Assembly (NCBI GenBank): GCA_965199135.1
Contig: OZ240685.1
Location: forward strand, 2,046,001 to 2,110,000
Source: EB88 sp965199135
GTDB taxonomy: Bacteria; Acidobacteriota; Terriglobia; Terriglobales; Acidobacteriaceae
Reading direction: 5' to 3'
Length of the DNA stretch: 64,000 bases
The position numbers were made by a program, and so were the translations under genes. The notes beneath the pieces were generated by a model. It had not been told where the DNA came from. It searched no databases and worked only from the letters and a program-made list of their open reading frames with translations. Below, piece by piece: positions 1 through 8,207 of this stretch (within the stretch, counting starts at the first letter, position 1; the number at the start of each line of letters is the position of its first letter).

Positions 1-116
1 TCCTGGAGAGGCGCCGTCGCGGTGTCGAGTGCATGAGCGCTCACAAGGCTGGAGGCGGCAACGAGCGAGGAAGACTGGAGGAAAGTACGGCGCGTTAACG
101 GGGTCAATGGGATCAT
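1..116 (-). CDS. Start of a Tat-exported protein (partial, runs off the window)
   Basis: Reading the minus strand from the ATG at 114-116 gives an uninterrupted 38-codon frame to the window edge. It begins MIPLTPLTRRTFLQSSS and continues with a run of Ala, Ser, Leu and Val. TRRTFLQ fits the twin-arginine consensus (S/T-R-R-x-F-L-K), followed by a moderately hydrophobic stretch, so the product is probably exported folded through the Tat pathway. The enzyme domain lies outside the window and cannot be named. The start is supported by the signal sequence; a ribosome-binding site is weak (AAAGAG upstream). It points the same way as the cysteine desulfurase at 170-1354 and could follow it in one transcript, with a 53-base gap. 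Confidence 0.6.
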   Translation of the reverse strand, partial: MIPLTPLTRRTFLQSSSLVAASSLVSAHALDTATAPLQ

Positions 117-169
117 CGCGGGGCTCTTTCGGTGTCTCTTGTTAGACGCGTCGGGAGCGACAAGGCCGC

Positions 170-1354
170 TTACAGGCCGACACCCTTGTACACCGGGCTT
201 AGCTCCCGCAGGCGGGCCACAGCTGCCGGCACCAGCTCGATCGCCCGCGCCACCTCCTGCTCGGTCGTCAGCCGCGAGAGCGAGAAGCGCAGGCTCGCGC
301 GCGCCCGGTGCGCACTGAGCCCCATCGCCGTGAGCACATGCGAAGGCTCGGTTGCACCTGAGGCGCATGCCGAGCCCCCGGAAAGCGCCAGACCCTTCAG
401 GTCAAGCGCGATCACCAGCGCTTCGCCCTCCAGGTGATCGAACCAGAGATTCGTTGTATTCGGCAGGCGCGATCCGGGCGCTGTCGGGCCATTCACGCCG
501 CACTCGTCGACTGCAGCCAGCAGGCCCTGCTCCAGTTGGTCGCGCAGTGCAGCAATCCGCTCGACGGTGCCATCCCGCAGAGCCTCCTGCCCGATCTGGA
601 TGGCGCGCCCCAGGCCGACTAGCCCGGCAAGATTCTCGGTGCCTGCGCGGCGCTGCCGCTCATGCGCTCCCCCGTAGAACAGCGGCTGCAGCGGTGTGCC
701 GCGGCGCACCCACAACGCGCCTACACCCTGCGGGCCATGCAGCTTGTGCCCGGAAAGGCTGAGCAGGTCAAGCCCCAGCGCCTTTACGTGGAGCGGCACC
801 TTGCCGATCGCCTGCACGGCGTCAGTATGCAGCCACACATCCGCTTCAGCCGCGATGCGGCTGATCGGCTCGATCGGCTGCAGCGCCCCGGTCTCGTTGT
901 TCGCAAACATGATGGACACCAGCTGCGTCTCCGGCCGGATCGCCCGGCGAACCTCGTCCGGATCGACCACACCCTCACCCGACACCGGGACGTAGGTGAC
1001 CGTGGCCCCGCGCTTCTCAAGAGCCTCGGCTGCATGGAGGATGGCGTGGTGCTCAATCGCTGAGGTGACCAGGTGTGCCGGCTCGCCGGCATCGAGTGCC
1101 TTGCCCACCACGCCAAACAGCGCCAGGTTATCGCTCTCAGTCGCGCCGCTGGTGAAGACGATCTCGGTCGCCCGCGCCCCCACGGCAGCCGCAACCTCTT
1201 CCCGCGCCTGCTCGACGGCCATGCGCGCCTGCTGCCCGTAGTGGTGAATCGATGACGCGTTGCCGAAGCTGCCAAGCAGATGCGGGCGCATCGCCTCGAA
1301 GACCTCGGGCAGCAGGGGAGTGGTGGCGTTTGCGTCCATGTAAATGCGCTGCAT
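170..1354 (-). CDS. nifS: Cysteine desulfurase (NifS/IscS family)
   Basis: This is a PLP-dependent enzyme that removes sulfur from L-cysteine to form alanine and an enzyme persulfide, feeding Fe-S cluster and thiolated cofactor assembly in the cytoplasm. It has 394 residues, normal for the family. It opens with YMDANATTPL, carries the PLP-binding lysine in SGHKLHGP (about K204), and has the active-site cysteine in GGSACASGATEPSH (about C330). The short loop after the cysteine is typical of the NifS/IscS group rather than SufS. The start at 1354 is chosen because GGGAGG lies just upstream; a longer frame would need TTG. No IscU or IscR gene is adjacent, so the dedicated acceptor is unknown. 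An Fe-S assembly factor is encoded at 11394-11738. Confidence 0.9.
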   Translation of the reverse strand: MQRIYMDANATTPLLPEVFEAMRPHLLGSFGNASSIHHYGQQARMAVEQAREEVAAAVGARATEIVFTSGATESDNLALFGVVGKALDAGEPAHLVTSAIEHHAILHAAEALEKRGATVTYVPVSGEGVVDPDEVRRAIRPETQLVSIMFANNETGALQPIEPISRIAAEADVWLHTDAVQAIGKVPLHVKALGLDLLSLSGHKLHGPQGVGALWVRRGTPLQPLFYGGAHERQRRAGTENLAGLVGLGRAIQIGQEALRDGTVERIAALRDQLEQGLLAAVDECGVNGPTAPGSRLPNTTNLWFDHLEGEALVIALDLKGLALSGGSACASGATEPSHVLTAMGLSAHRARASLRFSLSRLTTEQEVARAIELVPAAVARLRELSPVYKGVGL

Positions 1355-1470
1355 GTCCCTCCCCAAGTTTACGCCGCAGCCGCCATACGCTTCTGCTAGG
1401 CTGGCTTCGCATTGCTCGCCAGTCCTTGCTCTACAGGCCGAGCTATGAACCGATCAGGAGAATCCGACCC

Positions 1471-2067
1471 ATGCACCTTCGCCCGACCCTCAAGACCCTT
1501 GCTCTGACCACCGCGCTCACCCTGCCCCTGTGTACTCTCGCCCAGGGCATGGGCAACATGAACATGGGCAGCAATACCAAGTCCGACATGAAGATGGGCG
1601 GGATGGTCTCGCCGGCTCACATCTTCGACAGCACGCTTTCGGGAGAAGAAAGCGAGATCGTCTCGCTGGCCGAAGCGATGCCCGCTGACAAGTTCAACTT
1701 CGCTCCTTCAAGCTCGATGGGCAAGTTCGATGGTGTACGCACCTTCTCCGCGCAGATCAAACACATCACCGAAGCCAACTTCGGCTTCTTCGATGGGTGG
1801 GGCATCTCCGGTGCGAAGAGCCGCAGCGACCTCGACGGCGCTACCAGCCGCGAGCAGATCCTCCAGAACCTCAAGGACTCCTTTGCCTACGCACACAAGG
1901 CCATGCAGACCATCACTGCGCAGAACGCCTTTGTCGACATGAATGGCAAGGGCGGCACCCGCGCCGGCACCGCCGTGCACGCGCTTGCGCACATGAACGA
2001 CCACTACGGCCAGATGGTGGAATACCTGCGCATGAACGGCATGGTCCCGCCGGCAAGCCAGCGCTAA
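1471..2067 (+). CDS. Exported DinB-fold protein with a Met-rich N-terminus
   Basis: The product has 198 residues. An N-terminal signal peptide (TLALTTALTLPLCTLAQ) is followed by a methionine/glycine/asparagine-rich segment (GMGNMNMGS, then MKMGGM), and then a DinB-like four-helix bundle of about 150 residues. The DinB metal ligands are recognisable as the His in AQIKHITEAN and the pair in HMNDHYGQM. DinB-superfamily proteins are usually cytoplasmic metal-dependent thiol transferases or of unknown role. An exported one preceded by a Met-rich stretch suggests metal binding outside the cytoplasm, but that is inference. The start at ATG 1471 is chosen because it begins the signal peptide. A strong hairpin follows the gene (2120-2152). 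Confidence 0.8.
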   Translation: MHLRPTLKTLALTTALTLPLCTLAQGMGNMNMGSNTKSDMKMGGMVSPAHIFDSTLSGEESEIVSLAEAMPADKFNFAPSSSMGKFDGVRTFSAQIKHITEANFGFFDGWGISGAKSRSDLDGATSREQILQNLKDSFAYAHKAMQTITAQNAFVDMNGKGGTRAGTAVHALAHMNDHYGQMVEYLRMNGMVPPASQR

Positions 2068-2119
2068 CGGCGAAAGCCGCCTGCGCGGCCGCGCCCACTT
2101 TGCAGGGCATTTTCTTCAG

Positions 2120-2152
2120 GAAGCGGAGCAGGGACGTACCCTGCTCCGCTTC
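2120..2152. terminator. Hairpin between convergent genes
   Basis: A perfect 14-bp inverted repeat, GAAGCGGAGCAGGG (2120-2133) and its complement (2139-2152), encloses a 5-base loop. It sits between the ends of the DinB-fold gene (+) and citrate synthase (-), so it probably terminates both. There is no clear T tract on either side. Confidence 0.75.
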
Positions 2153-2200
2153 GCACACCAGGGCCCATCCCCGAAGGGACCGCGAGCCGCACAGGCGGTC

Positions 2201-3334
2201 CTAGCGCTTTTCGACCGGGATGTACTTGGCGGGGTAGGACGGGCCGGTGTACTCGGCGCGTGGGCGGATCAGGCGGTTGTCGTCGAGCTGCTCGATCACA
2301 TGCGCGGCCCAGCCGGCGATCCGGCTGACGGCAAAGATCGGCGTGAAGAGGTCGATCGGGATGCGCAGCGTCGTGTAGGTGGATGCCGAGTAGAAATCGA
2401 CATTCGCATTCAGCTTCTTTTCATTCTTGATGTAAAGCTCGATCGCGCGGGACATGTCGAACCACTTCGGGTTGCCATCATCCTTGCCGAGCTGCTCGGA
2501 CATGCGCCGCAGGTGTGTCGCGCGCGGATCTTCCGTGTGGTACACGCGGTGGCCGAAGCCAGAAACTTTCTTCTTCTCCGCGAGCATGCCCTTGACGTGC
2601 TCGACCGGATCGGCGCCTGCCTTGTCGATCGCGAACAGCATCCGCATGACAGCTTCATTGGCGCCGCCATGCAGCGGGCCTTTCAGCGCACCAATGGCGC
2701 CGGTGATCGCCGAGTGCATATCGGCGAGGGTTGCGGCGATCACGCGCGCAGCAAAGGTCGAGGCATTCAGCTCGTGGTCCGCGTGCAGGATCAGCGCGAT
2801 ATCGAAGGTGCGTGTCGCGGTCTCGGAAGGCTTTTCGCCACGCAGCATCCAGAGAAAATTGCCGGCGTGCGAGAGTGACCTGTCCGCAGCGACAACGTCC
2901 TTGCCGGTGCGGATCCGTTCCCAGGCTGCGACGATCATCGCGATCTGCGAGGTAAGCGCAAAGGCTTTGCGCAGGTTGCTCGCATGGTCGACGGCCTTTT
3001 CGTCCTGGTCGTAGAAGGAAAGCGCCGACACGGTCGTACGCAGCACTTCCATCGGGGTCGCTTCCCTGGGGAAGCTCTTCATCAACTCGAGAATGGCGGG
3101 AGGCAGCTCGCGTGCGTCCGCAAGGCTGGTCCGGAACTCGGCCAGCTCGCTTTCGGTCGGCAGCTCGCCCTTCCAGAGCAGGTACGTGATCTCTTCAAAG
3201 GTGGAGCGCTCGGCCAGCTCGTGGATGTCGATGCCGCGATACGCCAGCACTCCAGCCTCGCCATCGATCCAGCACACACCAGAGTTGGCTGCTGTGACCC
3301 CTTCCAGTCCCTTGCCCGCTACCGCAGTCGACAT
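2201..3334 (-). CDS. gltA: Citrate synthase (possibly 2-methylcitrate synthase)
   Basis: The enzyme condenses acetyl-CoA and oxaloacetate to citrate, entering the TCA cycle; close relatives use propionyl-CoA. The product has 377 residues, the length of the short Gram-positive/archaeal-type enzymes. Catalytic residues are visible: His in GPLHGGANE, His in GFGHRVYHTEDPRA and Asp in ANVDFYSAS. The N-terminus has the family's GVCWIDGEAGVLAYRG block. The start at 3334 is preceded by AGGAG at good spacing; a frame eight codons longer exists but lacks a site. No methylisocitrate lyase or 2-methylcitrate dehydratase lies nearby, so ordinary citrate synthase is the better guess. Confidence 0.9.
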   Translation of the reverse strand: MSTAVAGKGLEGVTAANSGVCWIDGEAGVLAYRGIDIHELAERSTFEEITYLLWKGELPTESELAEFRTSLADARELPPAILELMKSFPREATPMEVLRTTVSALSFYDQDEKAVDHASNLRKAFALTSQIAMIVAAWERIRTGKDVVAADRSLSHAGNFLWMLRGEKPSETATRTFDIALILHADHELNASTFAARVIAATLADMHSAITGAIGALKGPLHGGANEAVMRMLFAIDKAGADPVEHVKGMLAEKKKVSGFGHRVYHTEDPRATHLRRMSEQLGKDDGNPKWFDMSRAIELYIKNEKKLNANVDFYSASTYTTLRIPIDLFTPIFAVSRIAGWAAHVIEQLDDNRLIRPRAEYTGPSYPAKYIPVEKR

Positions 3335-3491
3335 AACTCTCCTAGGCTGCTCCAGCACAGAGGCGTGGAGGGTTCGCTGTGCACAGCAAGCCGTAGTCGA
3401 TCATCTCGACTTGCAAGCATCCGTTATAGCGCAGCGATGAAAGCCTTGTCACGACACTCCGGACAGGCTTCCCGCGCAGGAAAAAGGGCCG

Positions 3492-4559
3492 TTACATTTC
3501 GTGCAACAGCATCGCCGGGGCTGCGAGAGCAAGGAAGCGTTCGGGTGCAAACGCCGCAATCTCGACCAGCGGCGTCTCTCCCCTGATCAGGGAAAGCAGG
3601 ACCTGCGCTGTGCCTGGCGCGAGCAGAATGCCATTGCGAAAGTGCCCGGTCGCGACGAACTGGCGCTCGCCAGCAAGGCCAATCACCGGCAGCGCATCCT
3701 CGATCCCGGGGGAGTAGCCAGGGCGCAGCCCGGTCCAGCGGCTCGTGATGCGTCCCTTGAGGATCGGCGGCCACAACGCGGCTGCCTCTGCCCACAATGC
3801 CTCGCCTGCCTCCCGATCCACCGCGCGATCAAAGCCGGCATGCTCGACAGTCGCGCCGACGACCACGCGGCCGTCGCCACGCGGCACCAGGTACAAATGC
3901 CGGGTGCGCACGACAAGGGGCAGAGAGACGCCGGCGTCGAGTGTGACCTCGATCATCTGACCCTTGCGCGGTGCCAGCGGCAGCCCGCCCAGCACCCCGG
4001 ACCACGCGCCCGCCGCCAGCACGAAGGTGTCCGCCTCGCGGTTGGCCCCGTCGCCAAGCGTGACGCGAACCGATCCGTCACCAGCCACCACCTCCGCGAC
4101 TTCGGTATGTTCCACGAGCTCCACGCCTGCTGCAACCGCAGCGCGGGGCAGGGCACGGCACAGGTCCCGCGGGTCGAGGCTCGCCTCTGCAAGCCGGATA
4201 AAGTGGTGGTGTTCCGTGCGAAGTGCCGGCAGCTCCTCGGGGGCGGCCCCGCCCGCGCCATCAAGTCCCTGCAGCGTGGCGGCCGTGCGGAAAGGAACCG
4301 CGATCCCGCTAAGCTTCTCGACACGCTGGAGAAACTCTGGATACAACGCCCGGCTGAAGCGCGACAGCGGTCGCAGCGCGGACGCATTCTCCGGGTCCTC
4401 CACAGCCAGCATGCCGGCCGCGGCCCACGACGCTTCCTCCATCGCCCGGCCCCGCTCCACCACGGTGACGCGGTAGCCGGCAGCGCGCAGCGCCAGCGCC
4501 GCCGCAAGCCCGATGATGCCCGCACCTGCAATCAACACATGCTGTTCGGGGATCTTCAC
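3492..4559 (-). CDS. thiO: Glycine oxidase ThiO (FAD-dependent)
   Basis: This FAD-dependent amine oxidase of the DAO family is predicted to oxidise glycine to the imine needed for the thiazole half of thiamine. It has 355 residues from the GTG at 4559. The dinucleotide-binding motif is at the very start (VLIAGAGIIGLAAAL...VVERG), and the C-terminus has the family's GLRPGYSPGIEDALPVIG and GHFRNGILLAPGTA blocks. The start was chosen because the FAD motif begins six residues later; the ribosome-binding site is poor. No other thiamine gene is in the window and I found no convincing TPP riboswitch upstream. D-amino acid dehydrogenase is a less likely alternative. Confidence 0.8.
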   Translation of the reverse strand: MKIPEQHVLIAGAGIIGLAAALALRAAGYRVTVVERGRAMEEASWAAAGMLAVEDPENASALRPLSRFSRALYPEFLQRVEKLSGIAVPFRTAATLQGLDGAGGAAPEELPALRTEHHHFIRLAEASLDPRDLCRALPRAAVAAGVELVEHTEVAEVVAGDGSVRVTLGDGANREADTFVLAAGAWSGVLGGLPLAPRKGQMIEVTLDAGVSLPLVVRTRHLYLVPRGDGRVVVGATVEHAGFDRAVDREAGEALWAEAAALWPPILKGRITSRWTGLRPGYSPGIEDALPVIGLAGERQFVATGHFRNGILLAPGTAQVLLSLIRGETPLVEIAAFAPERFLALAAPAMLLHEM

Positions 4560-4781
4560 GTTCTTATTGTAGGAGTACGGCGGCTCGTGCGAACCGCTCG
4601 GATGCCCGCTCGGCATTCTCGTTTGTGGGAGAAGAGAGGGTGCCCCGTGTGTCGTTTCTGAGATATGGGCAGCCCAAAGCGCCCCAACGGCCGCTCCTGA
4701 TGAAGATCGCATGGCGCGCGCAAACCTGCAGCCCTCTGCGTATCATGCTCGTGCCGCGAATTCCATCGTAAGGAGAGCTCT

Positions 4782-5177
4782 ATGACGGACACACAAACAC
4801 TGGTTGCTGCGGTCTACGCTGCGTTCAACGCGCGCGATGTCGACGGCGCGTTGAGGCTCATGACGGAGAACGTCAGCTGGCCCAAGGCCTCGGAGGGTGG
4901 GCGCGTGATCGGCAAGGACGAGATCCGCGCCTACTGGAGCCGGCAGTGGAAAGACTTTGATCCGCACGTCGATCCGCTCGAGGTGATCAAGCGTGGGGCA
5001 GGGCAGGTCGAGGTCCGCGTCCACCAGGTTGTACGGAGCCTCGGCGGCGAGGTGCTCGCCGACAGCGAGGTGCGGCATGTTTTTACGCTTGCCGATGGGC
5101 TCATCGAACGGATGGAGATCGGCGAGAGTCAAGCCGGCCTGGAGCAGGCTCCATCTTCTGCCTTTTCACACCGCTAG
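4782..5177 (+). CDS. SnoaL-like / NTF2-fold protein
   Basis: A small 131-residue protein of the NTF2-like alpha+beta-barrel superfamily (SnoaL-like branch). The pattern is typical: an N-terminal helix (VAAVYAAFNARDVDGALRLM), then NVSWPKAS, GKDEIRAYWSRQW and the C-terminal strands HVFTLADGLIERMEIG. Members are enzymes or ligand binders of very varied function, so no substrate can be given. The last 15 residues are probably disordered. AAGGAG lies 6-8 bases before the ATG. It stands alone, convergent with 5196-5780. Confidence 0.75.
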   Translation: MTDTQTLVAAVYAAFNARDVDGALRLMTENVSWPKASEGGRVIGKDEIRAYWSRQWKDFDPHVDPLEVIKRGAGQVEVRVHQVVRSLGGEVLADSEVRHVFTLADGLIERMEIGESQAGLEQAPSSAFSHR

Positions 5178-5195
5178 GCTGTTTGATCGAAGCAG

Positions 5196-5780
5196 CTAGG
5201 GCACATTCGTGATCTCGCGCATGGCGAGATCACGCTGCCACTGGAACGACACTGCCACGGAAAACTCCCGGCGCGTGTCCCAGACCTGCTTCGTCACCGG
5301 GAACACAAACAACGCCATCCCCTGTGTACCCATACCAGGTGCGAGCGTCATTTCACGTGGCACGAGCGTACCCGTCACCTGCTGGATCTTGGGCACCTGC
5401 CGCAGCTTCTCGATCTCCGACGGGCTCTCGGCGTAGGCAAATTTCTGCTCGCCATCGGGCAGCGTCAGCGTGGCGCGCTGCCTGGTTTCGTACAGCGGTG
5501 TATCCCCGGTGAGGTTCTTCATGCGAAAGGAAACCCACACCAGCATCTCGTCCATCGACTCAACACCCCCGCCGTACCCTTCGGACATGGTGCCGCCCTG
5601 GCGCAGCTCCGAATGCAGGGGAACCGCAGTGATCGTCTGCAATGCCCCATCGGCGACTCTCGGCTTGCGCAGCAGAAACACGTACGCCCACACCGCGGCG
5701 AACATCAGGCAGGTGGCAGCGATCAGGATCACGATGCGCCGACTCTTGTCTGCGTCATACACCGGGGTTTCGAGCGGCAT
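5196..5780 (-). CDS. Conserved hypothetical membrane-anchored protein
   Basis: The product has 194 residues: a short cytoplasmic head (MPLETPVYDADKSRR), a single membrane helix at about residues 16-37 (IVILIAATCLMFAAVWAYVF), and an extracytoplasmic domain of about 155 residues. The outer part reads like a beta-sandwich and alternates strands such as MLVWVSFRMKNLTG, RATLTLPDGE and EFSVAVSFQWQRDL. I do not recognise a named family. It lies 26 bases downstream of polX on the same strand and may be co-transcribed, but a functional link is not evident. Confidence 0.65.
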   Translation of the reverse strand: MPLETPVYDADKSRRIVILIAATCLMFAAVWAYVFLLRKPRVADGALQTITAVPLHSELRQGGTMSEGYGGGVESMDEMLVWVSFRMKNLTGDTPLYETRQRATLTLPDGEQKFAYAESPSEIEKLRQVPKIQQVTGTLVPREMTLAPGMGTQGMALFVFPVTKQVWDTRREFSVAVSFQWQRDLAMREITNVP

Positions 5781-5806
5781 GCATTCCTTTCAGGAACAGT
5801 GACAGA

Positions 5807-7549
5807 TCAGGGGCGAGGCCGCAGCCCGGCCATGAACTCGGCGAAGGGTCGCGTGTTGAGGACGTCGTGCGCGCACAGGCCCGCACGACGCAACTGGCGG
5901 ATTCCATAGCCCACTTTGCCAAGAGACGTGTCCGCGTGGGAGTCCGTGTTCACCACGATGCGGCAGCCAAGTTCATGTGCCAGCCGCAGGTTTGCGTCCG
6001 AGAGATCGAGCCGCTCGGGCGAGGCATTATGCTCGACCGCGCAGCCAAGCTCTGCAGCCCGCTTCAGCACCGCTGTGATGTCAAAACGCATCGGCTCCCG
6101 GCGCAGGATCTGCCGCGCCGTGAGGTGGCCCATGATGCGCACGTAGGGATTCTCGACTGCACGCAGCAGCCGGTCCGTGAGCTCCTGCTCGCCCATGTTG
6201 AAGTGCGAGTGCGTGCTCGCGACCACGATGTCCATCTGCGCCATCACGTCATCCGACAGGTCGAGCGAACCATCCGCAAGGATGTCCACTTCAATGCCCG
6301 GCAGCACACGGATGCGCCCTTCCATGGCGGTATCGACCGCGCGGATGCGTGCGATGTGCACAAGCGCGCGTTCGTCATCGAGGCCGCCGATCATGCTCAG
6401 GGCCTTCGAGTGATCGGTGATGGCGATGTACTCGTAGCCAAGCTCCGCGGCGCGCTCGGCCATCTCGCGGATCGTATTCTTACCGTCTGTCGCATCGGTG
6501 TGCATGTGCAGATCGCCGCGGATATCCGCGATCTCGATCAGCTGGGGCAGCGTGCCGGCCTCGGCGCGCTCGATCTCACCCGAGTTCTCGCGCAGCTCCG
6601 GCGGGATCCACTGGAGACCAAGCGCGGCATAGATCTCCTCCTCACTCGCGCCTGCCACAAACGAGCCGTCCTCGACCCGCGCGAGCGCGTACTCGCTCAA
6701 CGTGAAGCCCCGTCGCAGCGCCCGCTGGCGAATCGAAACATTGTGCGTCTTCGAGCCGGTGAAGTACTGGAGCGCCGCACCAAACGAGCCCTCGGGCAGC
6801 AGCCGAACATCAACCTGCAGCCCGGAGCGCATGCGGAACGAGACCTTGTTTGCACCCTTCGCGAGGATCGTTCCGGCAAGCGGGTAGGCCGCGGTGTACT
6901 CCACTGCCGCGGCTACCTGATCCTCTGCGCACGCAGGCCCGGTCACCAGGATGTCCAGGTCGCCAGCCGTGTCGCGTCCCCGCCGCAGCGAGCCGGCCGG
7001 GGTGATGCGCGTCAGGCCAGGGAACTCCCCGAGGTACGCGAGCAGCTTCCCGGCAGCCTGTTCTGCTTCCTTGATCGAGAAGCGCCCCGAGTTCCGCCGG
7101 TAATCCGCGATCCCCTGGCGGATCTTGTCGATGCCCTTCTGGCCCATGCGCGGCAGCGTGAGCGCCCGTCCATCCTCGAGTGCCGCCTCGAGCTCATCCA
7201 TCGAGCCGACCTGCAGCGCCTCCCAGAAGAGCGCCACGCTCTTGGGACCCATCCCGGGCAGCTTCAGCAGCTCCAGCATGGACGGTTTGTAGCGCAGCAT
7301 CAGCTCTTCGCGGAGCGGAAAGGTGCCGGCCTTTTCGATCTCCAGAAGGTTGGCCGCCATCCCCTTGCCGATGCCCGGGATCGCAAGCAGCTTCTTCGGA
7401 TCATCGAGCAGGGTGCTCAGCTGCACCGTGCTCGCTTCCACGGCCTCGGCGGCACGCCGATACGAGCGCACACGAAACGGGTCTGCCGCCGAGATCTCCA
7501 GGAGGTCTGCAGTCTCGTCCAGCATGGCAGCGATGAGGCGGTTTTCCAT
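5807..7549 (-). CDS. polX: DNA polymerase/3'-5' exonuclease PolX
   Basis: Bacterial family X DNA polymerase with a C-terminal PHP domain, acting in gap filling and base-excision repair. It has 580 residues, the usual PolX length. Domains in order: helix-hairpin-helix repeats (LLAIPGIGKGMAANL near residue 50, KLPGMGPKSVALF near 95), the nucleotidyltransferase motif GSLRRGRDTAGDLDILVTG around residues 188-206, and the PHP phosphoesterase domain beginning DLHMHTDATDGKNT near residue 345, with ITDHSKAL and the later HNASPERLDLSD and NTDSHAD metal ligands. All expected catalytic blocks are present. The ribosome-binding site is weak (AGAAG). Confidence 0.95.
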   Translation of the reverse strand: MENRLIAAMLDETADLLEISAADPFRVRSYRRAAEAVEASTVQLSTLLDDPKKLLAIPGIGKGMAANLLEIEKAGTFPLREELMLRYKPSMLELLKLPGMGPKSVALFWEALQVGSMDELEAALEDGRALTLPRMGQKGIDKIRQGIADYRRNSGRFSIKEAEQAAGKLLAYLGEFPGLTRITPAGSLRRGRDTAGDLDILVTGPACAEDQVAAAVEYTAAYPLAGTILAKGANKVSFRMRSGLQVDVRLLPEGSFGAALQYFTGSKTHNVSIRQRALRRGFTLSEYALARVEDGSFVAGASEEEIYAALGLQWIPPELRENSGEIERAEAGTLPQLIEIADIRGDLHMHTDATDGKNTIREMAERAAELGYEYIAITDHSKALSMIGGLDDERALVHIARIRAVDTAMEGRIRVLPGIEVDILADGSLDLSDDVMAQMDIVVASTHSHFNMGEQELTDRLLRAVENPYVRIMGHLTARQILRREPMRFDITAVLKRAAELGCAVEHNASPERLDLSDANLRLAHELGCRIVVNTDSHADTSLGKVGYGIRQLRRAGLCAHDVLNTRPFAEFMAGLRPRP

Positions 7550-7655
7550 TGTCTGCTTCTAATCTACCGAAGCAGACCTCCGGGCGCTCCGTGTGGCGGC
7601 GCGGAGACGTGGCCCCACTTCAAGCAGAGCCATACGCCAGCGCCCAACACCCGTA

Positions 7656-7700
7656 GTCATTCCGAACGAAGTGAAACCTGCGATTCCCCCGGGCAGCTGC
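7656..7700 (+). repeat. Dispersed repeat, copy 1
   Basis: The sequence GTCATTCCGAACGAAGTGAA followed by CCTGCGATTCCCCCGGGC matches, imperfectly, three other intergenic copies in this window (28995-29061, 39133-39170, 46888-46955). The shared pattern is GTCAtyCtGwrCGaAg-GAAggAtCTGCGgtTCC. It resembles the short 'gcgaagcgaagaatctgc' intergenic repeats I recall from several bacterial genomes. Confidence 0.5.
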
Positions 7701-7783
7701 TCGAAAAAACGCCGCGGAACCTTCCTGTTGCCCGGCATGACTCACCGGGCGAATGACTCTCAGGCGTGTGCAGCGGAGCAACC

Positions 7784-7831
7784 GCACGCACAAACGCCCC
7801 AGCCCGGATCCCCGGGTCTGGGGCGCGTGCG
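7784..7831 (-). terminator. Terminator of the cold-shock gene
   Basis: A strong hairpin stands directly after the csp stop codon. GCCCCAG (7796-7802) pairs with CTGGGGC (7818-7824) and the inner CCCGG pairs with CCGGG. An outer GCACGC/GCGTGC pair extends the stem. Its position and strength make it the likely end of the minus-strand csp transcript. Confidence 0.6.
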
Positions 7832-7844
7832 TATGAGGAACGTG

Positions 7845-8063
7845 CTACGCGATCTCGCGATGACGAATGACCTGATCCGCCTGCGGGCCCTTTTGGCCCT
7901 GGATCACGTCGAACTCCACTTCGTCACCCTCCTTCAGGCTCTTGTAGCCCTCGATCTGGATCGCGGAATAGTGGACGAACACATCTGGTCCATCTTCTCT
8001 GCCGATGAAACCAAATCCTTTTGCGTTGTTGAACCACTTCACCTTGCCTTTGAAATGTCCCAC
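7845..8063 (-). CDS. Cold-shock protein (CspA family)
   Basis: A 72-residue single cold-shock domain that binds single-stranded RNA/DNA and acts as an RNA chaperone. Both nucleic-acid motifs are intact: RNP1 KGFGFIG at about residues 15-21 and RNP2 VFVHYSAI at about 29-36. Many proteins of this subgroup have the ending seen here (GDEVEFDVIQGQKGPQADQV). The start is GTG at 8061-8063 with AGGAAGG about eight bases upstream. The gene has its own strong terminator, so it is probably monocistronic or the last gene after the Nudix gene (144 bases upstream). Confidence 0.95.
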   Translation of the reverse strand: MGHFKGKVKWFNNAKGFGFIGREDGPDVFVHYSAIQIEGYKSLKEGDEVEFDVIQGQKGPQADQVIRHREIA

Positions 8064-8207
8064 CGGCGATGCCTTCCTGTTGCGCAGATTGCGGTTGGGA
8101 TCTCGCCCAGCCTGCCTACCTGAGAGACGCGCAAGCGATGCCCCTGGTTTCGGCAGCGCACGCGTCCTGGAGGATGCCAGCTTTGACGAACGGCAACGCG
8201 TTTCGCA

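Noticed and set aside
4640..4730. TPP-riboswitch-like CTGAGA and CCTGAT elements
   Set aside because: They lie on the plus strand, the wrong strand for thiO; the ACCC-TTGAAC core is missing; and the downstream plus-strand gene is a SnoaL-like protein with no thiamine link.
5642..7756. A 704-codon open frame on the plus strand over polX
   Set aside because: It is the antisense of a certain PolX gene, has no family resemblance and low-complexity Arg/His-rich sequence. High G+C makes long antisense frames common here.
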